Virus record (IMG/VR): IMGVR_UViG_3300025853_000853
Location: 1-20,508 of that record
Source: a virus
Strand: one strand, 5' to 3'
DNA: 20,508 bases
The notes under the pieces were generated by a model. It ran no database searches and was not told the DNA's origin. It worked only from the letters and a program-made list of their open reading frames with translations. Both the position numbers and the translations under genes were made by a program. Shown here piece by piece: positions 1-4,943 of this stretch. How positions within the stretch are numbered: the first letter of the stretch is position 1; each line of letters opens with the position of its first letter.

Positions 1-2
1 AC

Positions 3-212
3 GGATTTGAGGTTTATTATCTTCAACCTGCTTTTGTTAAATATCATAATCAGGTCACTAGCGAAGCTTACGAGCAGTTAACAGCAGAGCAGCAACATAT
101 CAATGATCGGTTGGCTTATTACAAGCTTATCGATAGCGATAAAGAAAAAAATTGCGCTAATGATAATAACATTGCAAAAAATGAATACCTGCAAGCAATG
201 AGCAATATTTAA
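3..212 (+). CDS. C-terminal end of an unidentified protein (partial)
   Basis: An open frame enters from the left edge and runs 69 codons to a TAA. The visible part is hydrophilic, with a helix-prone Gln/Glu stretch (EQLTAEQQHINDRLAYYK) and an Asn/Lys-rich end. I do not recognise the family. The start lies outside the window, so length and function cannot be judged. A good promoter for the next gene begins one base after its stop, so it probably ends an upstream transcription unit. Confidence 0.6.
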   Translation, partial: GFEVYYLQPAFVKYHNQVTSEAYEQLTAEQQHINDRLAYYKLIDSDKEKNCANDNNIAKNEYLQAMSNI

Positions 213-241
213 TTGACAAGGTAAAAGCCGTTAAGTACAAT
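213..241 (+). promoter_or_regulatory. sigma70 promoter for the Phd-like gene
   Basis: TTGACA (213-218), a 17-base spacer and TACAAT (236-241) form a near-consensus sigma70 promoter directly after the stop of the upstream gene and about 28 bases before the ATG at 270. A GGAG ribosome site lies at about 257-260. Unlike the promoters at 530, 2470 and 3077, it has no hairpin at the predicted transcript start. Confidence 0.7.
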
Positions 242-269
242 AACAGCTTTTTCAAATGGAGAGCCAACA

Positions 270-506
270 ATGTTTAATATAAAATCAACCATAGGTTTTC
301 GTGATCAAATCTCACTGTACGTGAATCAAGCAGTGTTTCAAAAAATCCACTCTATGATTGTCAGGCGCGGCAAAGTCCTAACTGCCGTGATTCCTTACGC
401 TGAATACCATGAATTAATAACATTAGCAGAAAACAATAAGCCAGGAAGCTATAAAAAACACTTGAAAGCCTGCGCAAAACTAGAAAAAGAATATAAACAT
501 TATTAA
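270..506 (+). CDS. Phd/YefM-like antitoxin (orphan)
   Basis: This 78-residue protein resembles the Phd/YefM (prevent-host-death) antitoxin family. The N-terminal half fits the DNA-binding dimer fold, and the stretch RRGKVLTAVIPYAEYHEL (about residues 32-49) matches the family pattern in which a basic RGK turn is followed by a hydrophobic strand and an acidic/aromatic helix. The C-terminus is short and basic. In the family, Phd proteins repress their own operon and neutralise a partner toxin such as Doc or YoeB. No partner toxin follows here; the next genes are a 47-residue and a 61-residue ORF. It has its own promoter and GGAG site. It could be a phage-borne antitoxin against a host toxin, or simply a regulator. 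The family call rests on pattern recognition only. Confidence 0.55.
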   Translation: MFNIKSTIGFRDQISLYVNQAVFQKIHSMIVRRGKVLTAVIPYAEYHELITLAENNKPGSYKKHLKACAKLEKEYKHY

Positions 507-529
507 TTTAAAAAAAACTAAAAAAGTAC

Positions 530-558
530 TTGACGAACTAAAAATAACATACTATAAT
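530..558 (+). promoter_or_regulatory. strong sigma70 promoter (P-left 1)
   Basis: TTGACG (530-535), a 17-base spacer and TATAAT (553-558). The run AAAAAGTACTTGACG is repeated almost exactly at the promoter at 2470, so the two promoters are related copies. It drives the 47-residue ORF at 604 and probably the genes that follow. Confidence 0.8.
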
Positions 559-565
559 AAAAAAC

Positions 566-583
566 ATGCTCACTAGGGAGCAT
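566..583 (+). promoter_or_regulatory. 5'-end mRNA hairpin, copy 1
   Basis: ATGCTC (566-571) and GAGCAT (578-583) form a 6-bp stem around the loop ACTAGG. The hairpin starts 7 bases after the -10 hexamer, so it would lie at the extreme 5' end of the transcript. Two other hairpins, at 2504 and 3089, have the same position and a nearly identical loop but different stem bases. Confidence 0.6.
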
Positions 584-603
584 AGAACAACAAGGAGTTA
601 ATT

Positions 604-747
604 ATGTTATATGATTATTATCAAGGTTATGAAGATGACCTTTTTTTAGGTAAAGCTAGTCAATATAATCCAACTCAACTTAATTATTTTGATGAGTTTA
701 TTTATGAGGAGCATTACTATAAAACAGGAGAACAACATGGACGTTAA
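604..747 (+). CDS. small acidic Tyr-rich protein, unknown
   Basis: A 47-residue ORF that begins with ATG after a strong AAGGAG ribosome site (spacing about 7) and a near-consensus promoter. The product contains nine tyrosines and nine Asp/Glu against three Lys/Arg, so it is strongly negative and aromatic. I do not recognise a family. Its 3' end overlaps the next gene by 11 bases, which suggests translational coupling. A tiny acidic phage protein from a strong promoter next to HTH genes is the profile of many anti-defence or DNA-mimic proteins, but that is inference from context, not homology. Confidence 0.6.
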   Translation: MLYDYYQGYEDDLFLGKASQYNPTQLNYFDEFIYEEHYYKTGEQHGR

Positions 748-922
748 AACCTATAATTTTATTGAACAATACAATGCTTGCGCTAAAGTAAAGCGCGAAT
801 TACAAAAGGCTGGTGTGAATTACTACAAAAATGAGAGTTTGAAGGCTTTAGAAGCGAAGCTAGCCTATGCACGGAATCATCAAAAACCACTTCTCAAAAA
901 ACTGTTTTTACTTTTTAATTAA
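737..922 (+). CDS. small basic hypothetical protein
   Basis: 61 residues, starting at the ATG preceded by AGGAG (about 726-730); the start overlaps the previous gene by 11 bases. An upstream in-frame ATG at 689 is less likely because it lies inside the 47-residue ORF and lacks a comparable ribosome site. The protein is Lys-rich and largely helical in appearance (KVKRELQKAGVNYYKNESL, then EAKLAYARNH), ending in a hydrophobic/basic tail. I do not recognise the family. It pairs an acidic protein upstream with a basic one here. A short hairpin overlaps its stop codon. Confidence 0.6.
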   Translation: MDVKTYNFIEQYNACAKVKRELQKAGVNYYKNESLKALEAKLAYARNHQKPLLKKLFLLFN

Positions 923-992
923 AGCTTTGGGAAAGCTTGCAACAAAACAAAGACTAAGTGCGGATTTAGATTTTTACAAAGTTGCAGGCTTT
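922..992 (+). promoter_or_regulatory. two competing hairpins, attenuator-like
   Basis: AAGCTTT (922-928) can pair with AAAGCTT (932-938) over a GGG loop. The segment AAAGCTTGCAAC (932-943) can instead pair over 12 bp (one G-U) with GTTGCAGGCTTT (981-992), which is followed by TCTAATT. The two pairings share 932-938 and exclude each other, as in attenuators. The long loop (37 bases) and poor U tract make a true terminator doubtful. The stretch separates the 61-residue gene from the pentapeptide-repeat gene at 1025. Confidence 0.35.
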
Positions 993-1024
993 TCTAATTA
1001 ATCGGAACAAAAAGGAGTTAAATT

Positions 1025-1762
1025 ATGTTAGATAAAAACCTAAAAAACCGCTTGCAAACAGAGCACGAACTAAAAAAACGCATTAAAACAATTCGCGAAC
1101 TAAAAAAGCGCATCGTAACACTGTACAAAGAATTAAACGAAGTCGGTTTGCGCGAGATTGACTTGAATTTTGCAAACCTCAGCGGAATTGACTTAAGCGA
1201 CGAAGACTTGATCAGGGCTAAGTTAGTTCATGCTGATTTGAGTCATGCAAATTTAAAAAAAACAAATTTAGAAGAAGCATGTTTAATAACAACAGATTTG
1301 AAGGAGGCTTGCTTACACAAGGCCAATCTAATTAATGCTGATTTGCGTGACGCAAATTTACTTCATGCTGATTTGCGTGACGCAAGTTTAGCGGGTGCAA
1401 ATTTAACGGACGCAGATTTAACGGAAGCAGATTTAACAGGCTCTGAGTTTACTGCGGCAGTGTTAATCAATGCCAGATTACGCTTTGCAAATTTGAGCGG
1501 CTCAAAGTCAATGAATGCAAGTTTACGCTTTGCTGATTTGACTGGTTCAAACCTAAGCAAAAGCATTTTAATAAGAGCTAATTTGAGCGGTGCCAACCTA
1601 AGCAAAAGCAATTTAACGGGAGCAGATTTAGATGGAGCAGATTTAGCAGGGGCAAAGTTGATCGATGCTGATTTGTCCTTTGCTAAAGTCACGAGAAAGC
1701 AATTAAGCCTGGCTAATACAACAGGTGCATTTACTGATAAAATAATATGGCTTGATGAATAA
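1025..1762 (+). CDS. pentapeptide-repeat protein 1 with N-terminal coiled coil
   Basis: 245 residues. Residues 1-44 are basic and helical, with a tandem 10-residue duplication (HELKKRIKTI / RELKKRIVTL) that looks like a short coiled coil. Residues 45-234 are 38 uninterrupted pentapeptides of the A(D/N)LXX type (ANLSG, ADLRD, ANLTD, ADLTG). Such repeats fold into a right-handed quadrilateral beta-helix of about four repeats per turn. An 11-residue tail follows. Known family members include gyrase-protecting or inhibiting DNA mimics (Qnr, MfpA) and many proteins of unknown role. The coiled coil may mediate dimerisation. The start follows AAAGGAGTTAAATT and shares its first codons (MLDK) with genes at 1778 and 2544. 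Function is not established. Confidence 0.85.
   Translation: MLDKNLKNRLQTEHELKKRIKTIRELKKRIVTLYKELNEVGLREIDLNFANLSGIDLSDEDLIRAKLVHADLSHANLKKTNLEEACLITTDLKEACLHKANLINADLRDANLLHADLRDASLAGANLTDADLTEADLTGSEFTAAVLINARLRFANLSGSKSMNASLRFADLTGSNLSKSILIRANLSGANLSKSNLTGADLDGADLAGAKLIDADLSFAKVTRKQLSLANTTGAFTDKIIWLDE
1066..1120 (+). repeat. tandem 30-bp duplication in coiled-coil segment
   Basis: Copies at 1066-1090 and 1096-1120 (period 30 bases) agree at about 21 of 25 positions and encode two successive ELKKRI(K/V)T(I/L) units. They keep the heptad-like phase of the helix, so the coiled coil seems to have grown by duplication. Confidence 0.7.
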
Positions 1763-1777
1763 CAAAAGGAGTTAATA

Positions 1778-2086
1778 ATGCTAGACAAAGGAAAAAAAAC
1801 AATAATGACAAAGAAATTCAATTCCGTTTGGAATGCGCTTGAAAACACAGAAGCAGAAGCTGCAAATATGAAAGCAAGATCAGAGTTGATAATCGCATTA
1901 CATGATGTTGTTGAAGGAATGGGGTTGACACAAGCAAAAGCATCGGAAAAGCTTGGTATTACTCAGCCACGGCTTAATGACCTTTTAAGAGGGCGTATTA
2001 ACCGTTTTAGTCTAGATGCTCTTTTCGAACTAGCTGCACGTGCTGGACTAGAGGTTCACCTTCAATTTAAAAAGTCAACTTTTTAA
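1778..2086 (+). CDS. XRE-family HTH protein, HigA/NadS-like antitoxin
   Basis: 102 residues. From residue 10 (MTKKFNSVWNALE) to the end it matches the small XRE regulators of COG5606 type: FxSVWxALE, a region with AEAANMKARSELI, and a helix-turn-helix GLTQAKASEKLGITQPRLNDL (about 50-70), then RGRINRFSLDALFELAARAGL. Relatives usually act as the antitoxin and autorepressor of a HigB/RelE-type pair. No toxin gene is adjacent. The first nine residues (MLDKGKKTI) are not typical of the family and copy the start of the neighbouring repeat genes, together with their AAAGGAGTTAATA ribosome site. The ancestral start is probably the ATG at 1805; 1778 has the far better ribosome site and is chosen here. 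Confidence 0.8.
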   Translation: MLDKGKKTIMTKKFNSVWNALENTEAEAANMKARSELIIALHDVVEGMGLTQAKASEKLGITQPRLNDLLRGRINRFSLDALFELAARAGLEVHLQFKKSTF

Positions 2087-2096
2087 GGATTATAAA

Positions 2097-2429
2097 ATGC
2101 AACTACCTAAGATTAGTAAAGCAGAATTATTTAAAATTTTAGATGAGAAAAATAAAAAAACACTTCACCCAGGAGAAGTGTTAGATAAGATTTTTAACTT
2201 TCTTGATATTAATTATAAGGACGTAGCTTTAAAGATGCAGGTGTGGTCTTGTTATCTTCAAGAGATCATGATTACTACACGAAGTATAAGTGATGAAGAT
2301 GACAGGAATCTTGCAAGAATACTAGGCATACCTAGAGGGTTGTTAATGGACATGCAAGCGGAATATGATGAATTTAAGCACAAAGAACATAAGTTGTGGC
2401 TTACAAAATATCAACAAAATACTTTGTAA
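2097..2429 (+). CDS. divergent HigA-like HTH protein
   Basis: 110 residues. After an extra N-terminal helix (KAELFKILDEKNKK), residues 24-92 follow the HigA pattern: HPGEVLDKIFNFLDI, an HTH-like segment, SISDEDDRNLARILGIP, then LLMDMQAEYDEF. The recognition helix region (MQVWSCYLQEIM) is unlike standard HigA proteins, which normally have a clear GxSxxxLSxxxxG pattern, so DNA binding may be altered or lost. It has an AAGGAT ribosome site 10 bases after the upstream HTH gene and is probably in the same operon. No toxin neighbour is seen. Confidence 0.65.
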   Translation: MQLPKISKAELFKILDEKNKKTLHPGEVLDKIFNFLDINYKDVALKMQVWSCYLQEIMITTRSISDEDDRNLARILGIPRGLLMDMQAEYDEFKHKEHKLWLTKYQQNTL

Positions 2430-2469
2430 ATATTATTCTCTGTTCAGATGTCAAAAATAAAAAAAGTAC

Positions 2470-2498
2470 TTGACGCACAAATAAAGGCTTGCTATAAT
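2470..2498 (+). promoter_or_regulatory. strong sigma70 promoter (P-left 2) with extended -10
   Basis: TTGACG (2470-2475), a 17-base spacer and TATAAT (2493-2498) preceded by TGC, an extended -10. The upstream AAAAAGTACTTGACG matches the promoter at 530. It drives the second pentapeptide-repeat gene. Confidence 0.85.
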
Positions 2499-2503
2499 TT
2501 ACT

Positions 2504-2523
2504 CATAGTCACTTGGGACTATG
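2504..2523 (+). promoter_or_regulatory. 5'-end mRNA hairpin, copy 2
   Basis: CATAGTC (2504-2510) and GACTATG (2517-2523) form a perfect 7-bp stem around the loop ACTTGG, starting 5 bases after the -10. It ends about 10 bases before the AAAGGAG ribosome site and so would not block it. Confidence 0.65.
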
Positions 2524-2543
2524 TATAACTAAAGGAGTTAATA

Positions 2544-3068
2544 ATGTTAGATAAAACAGATAAAAAAATCAAAAAGCGTTTGCAAAAAATGCGCGAAAAA
2601 TTAGGCAGTGTCGACATAAGCGGAATTGACTTGGTCGAAGCTGACTTAAGCAAAATTAACTTGAGCGGAGAAGACTTGAGCGGGGCCGATTTATACGATG
2701 CTGACTTACACGGGGCCGATTTGCGCGGAACGGATTTACACGGGGCCGATTTAGGCTTTGCTGATTTGATAGGGGCAAATTTGAGTGCGGCTAATTTAAA
2801 CGATGCCAATTTGGGCGAAGCGGAACTTAGCGGGGCCGATTTGCGCGGGGCCGACTTAGGCGGGGTTTATTTGCGCTGGGCCAATTTGCGCGGGGCCGAT
2901 TTAAGAGAGGCCAATATGAAAGGTGCCGATTTGAGCGGGGCCGATTTGCGCGGCGCTGATTTGCGCAAGGCCGATTTAAGCGAGGCCGATTTACGAGATG
3001 CTAATTTAAGAGGGGCCGATTTGCGCGGGGCTGATTTGTCCAAGGCTAAAATTAGAGTAATCATATAA
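2544..3068 (+). CDS. pentapeptide-repeat protein 2
   Basis: 174 residues. A 22-residue Lys-rich leader (MLDKTDKKIKKRLQK...) is followed by 30 consecutive pentapeptides (residues 23-172), mostly ADLRG, ADLSG and ADLHG, with almost no tail. This should make a beta-helix of about seven and a half turns with a strongly charged face (Asp on most repeats, many Arg). Two repeats break the pattern (VYLRW, ANMKG), near residues 108-127. Proteins of this fold can mimic DNA and bind topoisomerases, but nothing here proves that target. It follows a strong promoter and ribosome site and is followed by a HigA-like gene, as is repeat protein 1. Confidence 0.85.
   Translation: MLDKTDKKIKKRLQKMREKLGSVDISGIDLVEADLSKINLSGEDLSGADLYDADLHGADLRGTDLHGADLGFADLIGANLSAANLNDANLGEAELSGADLRGADLGGVYLRWANLRGADLREANMKGADLSGADLRGADLRKADLSEADLRDANLRGADLRGADLSKAKIRVII
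2610..3059 (+). repeat. 15-bp tandem repeat array encoding pentapeptides
   Basis: Thirty 15-base units. Many are almost identical at the DNA level (GGGGCCGATTTGCGC and close variants), not only at the protein level. Base composition is clearly more G/C-rich than the flanking DNA. This points to recent growth by unequal recombination or slippage, in contrast to the more diverged array in the gene at 1025. Confidence 0.8.
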
Positions 3069-3073
3069 AAGCT

Positions 3074-3082
3074 TGCTATAAT
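3074..3082 (+). promoter_or_regulatory. extended -10 promoter (P-left 3, truncated copy)
   Basis: TTGCTATAAT with the flank AAAAGCTTGCTATAAT copies the 3' half of the promoter at 2470 (AAAGGCTTGCTATAAT). No good -35 lies upstream, since the region is the end of the repeat gene, but the TGC extended -10 could give activity on its own. It precedes the HigA-like gene at 3129. Confidence 0.5.
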
Positions 3083-3088
3083 GTATTT

Positions 3089-3105
3089 ATAGTCACTGGG
3101 ACTAT
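3089..3105 (+). promoter_or_regulatory. 5'-end mRNA hairpin, copy 3
   Basis: ATAGTC (3089-3094) and GACTAT (3100-3105) form a 6-bp stem around the loop ACTGG, 6 bases after the -10; a flanking T-G wobble can extend it. It has the same position and loop type as the hairpins at 566 and 2504. Confidence 0.6.
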
Positions 3106-3128
3106 GAATAACAAAAAAGGATTGTAAA

Positions 3129-3368
3129 ATGAAAAAATCATTAAAAGTTCACCCTGGCAAAGTGTTATTAGAGGAATACTTAACCCCACGGTCTTTGGGG
3201 CAAGTTAAACTAGCTTTTGAAATGAAATTGCCACCGATTTATATCAACGAAATTGTCAAAGGCTTGCGAGATATAACCGAAGATACAGACAAAAGGCTAT
3301 CGGAAGCTCTAGGAACATGTCCAGGCTTTTGGCTTGGTTTGCAAACTAAATATAATCGAGAAGTTTAA
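3129..3368 (+). CDS. HigA-like addiction-module antitoxin (orphan)
   Basis: 79 residues, a complete small HigA-type protein: VHPGKVLLEEYL (7-18), an HTH region ending in YINEIVKGLRDITEDTDKRL, then the family signature FWLGLQTKYN (about 67-76). HigA proteins repress their operon and neutralise the mRNA-cleaving toxin HigB. HigB is normally directly upstream of higA; here the upstream gene is a pentapeptide-repeat protein, so this is an orphan. Ribosome site AAAGGAT with spacing of about 6. A strong hairpin terminator follows 17 bases after the stop, so the left-end block ends here. Confidence 0.85.
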   Translation: MKKSLKVHPGKVLLEEYLTPRSLGQVKLAFEMKLPPIYINEIVKGLRDITEDTDKRLSEALGTCPGFWLGLQTKYNREV

Positions 3369-3384
3369 AGGCAAGTTTTATAAT

Positions 3385-3414
3385 ATAAACCCCTTATTCA
3401 TAGGGGTTTATTTG
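3385..3414 (+). terminator. rho-independent terminator
   Basis: ATAAACCCCT (3385-3394) pairs perfectly with AGGGGTTTAT (3402-3411) over a 7-base loop and is followed by TT. The U tract is short, but the 10-bp stem right after the HigA-like gene fits a terminator. The A-run upstream could let it work in both directions. Confidence 0.65.
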
Positions 3415-3466
3415 CGTAAGTTTAAGCTGCAATTGGCTTTTGCTTTTTTTTATATAACCTTTTTTT

Positions 3467-3498
3467 TTGTAGAAAACATATAATAGAAATTATATAAT
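3467..3498 (+). promoter_or_regulatory. possible promoter for ParB-like/mom operon
   Basis: TTGTAG (3467-3472) and the AT run TATATAAT (3491-3498) could form a weak promoter with an 18-20 base spacer; another TATAAT lies at 3479. The 158-base gap 3369-3526 otherwise holds only the terminator and T/A-rich DNA. No GATC site of the Mu mom-promoter type is present. Confidence 0.3.
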
Positions 3499-3526
3499 AA
3501 TTCTTTTAAACATTAAGGGGTTTTTT

Positions 3527-4168
3527 ATGAAGTGGCCTGCTGACGCTATAGTATACTATAAAACAGTGGATTTGATACCATACGTTAACAACGCGCGAGT
3601 TCATAGTGAATCTCAAGTGGCTCAAATAGCAGCAAGCATCAAAGAGTGGGGCTTTACTAATCCGATTTTAATAGACGAGCAAGGTGGCATTATAGCAGGT
3701 CATGGTCGAGTACAAGCAGCAAAAAAACTTAAAATTGACAGGGTGCCTTGCGTAATAGCAAAAAACTGGACTGAGGCACAAAAAAAAGCTTATGTTTTAG
3801 CAGACAATCAACTGGCGCAAAATTCAAGTTGGGATGATGAACTTTTATCGATAGAAATTGAAGAAATTAAAAACTTAGGCTTTAGCTTTGAAATAATCGG
3901 TTTTGATAACGAATTTTTAAATTCAATTAATGAAAAAAATATAAATAATGCGCTTGATGACTTCCCAGAACTAGCAGATGGCGAAAAACAACCTTTTCAA
4001 CAAAAAACTTTTATGTTACATGATGAACAAGCGCAAGTTGTAGATGACGCAATAACACTAGCAAAAACAGAACCGCTTGTTGATACTGGATTAAATGAGA
4101 ACTCAAAGGGCAACGCGCTCGCACTAATTTGTGAACAGTGGTTAAAATTTAAAAATGCTAACAGCTAA
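3527..4168 (+). CDS. phage ParB/sulfiredoxin-fold protein
   Basis: 213 residues. The N-terminal 100 residues are a ParB-like domain: DLIPYVNNARVHSESQVAQIAASI (15-38), GGIIAGHGRVQAAKKL (53-68, with the GHGR nucleotide-binding motif), then the phage-type VLADNQLAQNSSWD (90-103). The C-terminal part (about 150-213: TFMLHDEQAQVVDDAI and NSKGNALALICEQWL) occurs in other phage ParB-like proteins. Many relatives are fused to DNA methylases; this one stands alone but overlaps a DNA-modification gene by 14 bases, so it probably helps that modification, or acts as a DNA-binding or CTP-binding/nuclease factor, rather than in partitioning. No ParA is nearby. Ribosome site AAGGGG. Confidence 0.8.
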   Translation: MKWPADAIVYYKTVDLIPYVNNARVHSESQVAQIAASIKEWGFTNPILIDEQGGIIAGHGRVQAAKKLKIDRVPCVIAKNWTEAQKKAYVLADNQLAQNSSWDDELLSIEIEEIKNLGFSFEIIGFDNEFLNSINEKNINNALDDFPELADGEKQPFQQKTFMLHDEQAQVVDDAITLAKTEPLVDTGLNENSKGNALALICEQWLKFKNANS

Positions 4169-4874
4169 AGACATTATAGTAAAGCCAATAAAGGCGTCAG
4201 CAGCAATTGCCCTTGTTAAAAAAGTACACTACAGCGGCAAAGTAGTAAACAATAGCTTCTTACATCTTGGTGTTTTTTTGAGCGGCAAGCTCGAAGGTGT
4301 CATGTCCTTTGGCTCGCCATTAGATAAAAGAAAGGTTTTGTCCCTTGTAGAGGATACAAAATGGACTGGCATGCTTGAATTGAATAGAATGGCTTTCACC
4401 GATTTATTGCCTAGAAATAGCGAAAGTCGTGCTTTAGCTATCGCGTTTAAGTTGATAAAAAAAAATTATCCTCACATAGAATGGATACTATCTTTTAGCG
4501 ATGCCACACAATGCGGGGACGGTACTATATACAGAGCAAGCGGTTTTGTTTTAACGCAAATAAAAAAAAACATGACTATTTATAACACACCAAGCGGAAA
4601 AACAATGGCTCGTTTGACGTGGGACGCTAGAAGCCCAGAGGCCAGAAAAGCCCTTGCTCTAAAATACGGTTTTGTAAAGTATGATGTAGGGTCTTTTTTT
4701 GTTAAAACGGCAAAAATGAACGGAATGTCTAGACTTGTTGGCTATCAGCTACGTTATATCTACTTTCTTAATGAAGCAGCGAGAGAAAGATTAACAGTGC
4801 CAATTGTGCCATTTTCAAAAATTGACGAAATGGGAATCGGCATGTATAAAGGGAAAAAAAAGCGTGTAAAATAG
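4155..4874 (+). CDS. Mom-family adenine-modification protein
   Basis: 239 residues, resembling the Mom family, which in phage Mu converts adenine to N6-carbamoylmethyl-adenine and so protects phage DNA from restriction; the fold is GNAT-like. Conserved features: VHYSGKVVNNSFLHLGVF (24-41), ELNRMAF (75-81), NSESRALAIAFKLIKK (88-103), SFSDATQCGDGTIYRASGF (113-131) and the C-terminal YQLRYIYFL with VPIVPFSKID. The segment 150-190 (WDARSPEARKALALKYGF) is an extra stretch I do not recall from typical members. Its ATG lies inside the ParB-like gene and lacks a clear Shine-Dalgarno, so translation is probably coupled to that gene. A structured RNA overlaps its stop codon. Confidence 0.75.
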   Translation: MLTAKDIIVKPIKASAAIALVKKVHYSGKVVNNSFLHLGVFLSGKLEGVMSFGSPLDKRKVLSLVEDTKWTGMLELNRMAFTDLLPRNSESRALAIAFKLIKKNYPHIEWILSFSDATQCGDGTIYRASGFVLTQIKKNMTIYNTPSGKTMARLTWDARSPEARKALALKYGFVKYDVGSFFVKTAKMNGMSRLVGYQLRYIYFLNEAARERLTVPIVPFSKIDEMGIGMYKGKKKRVK

Positions 4875-4927
4875 CAGGCTCTAAATGACCAATTTAGACT
4901 GGGCGGCGCGAAACCGACCTACACGCT
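4861..4927 (+). promoter_or_regulatory. predicted three-way-junction RNA
   Basis: The outer stem AGCGTGTA (4861-4868) pairs perfectly with TACACGCT (4920-4927). Inside are hairpin 1 (CAG 4875-4877 / CTG 4899-4901 plus TCTAAAT 4880-4886 / ATTTAGA 4892-4898, loop GACCA) and hairpin 2 (GG-CGG 4902-4906 / CCG-A-CC 4914-4919, loop CGCGAAA). The three helices abut with unpaired junction bases only on the 5' side (AAATAG, which contains the mom stop codon). It ends 16 bases before the ATG of the next gene, so it may regulate that gene or protect the mom mRNA 3' end. No known riboswitch or ribozyme core was recognised. Confidence 0.45.
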
Positions 4928-4943
4928 CCAACTTGGTGAAAAA

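Noticed and set aside
1363-1848. 161-codon leftward open frame across pentapeptide gene 1
   Set aside because: Its product is a shadow of the 15-base repeats (KSA/KLA periodicity) and it has no ribosome site.
2519-3064. Two leftward open frames across pentapeptide gene 2
   Set aside because: Low-complexity Lys/Ser/Ala/Pro products mirror the repeat array on the other strand; not genes.
4861-4927. Hammerhead, twister or pistol ribozyme
   Set aside because: No CUGANGA or equivalent core; the GAAA lies in a hairpin loop, not at the junction.
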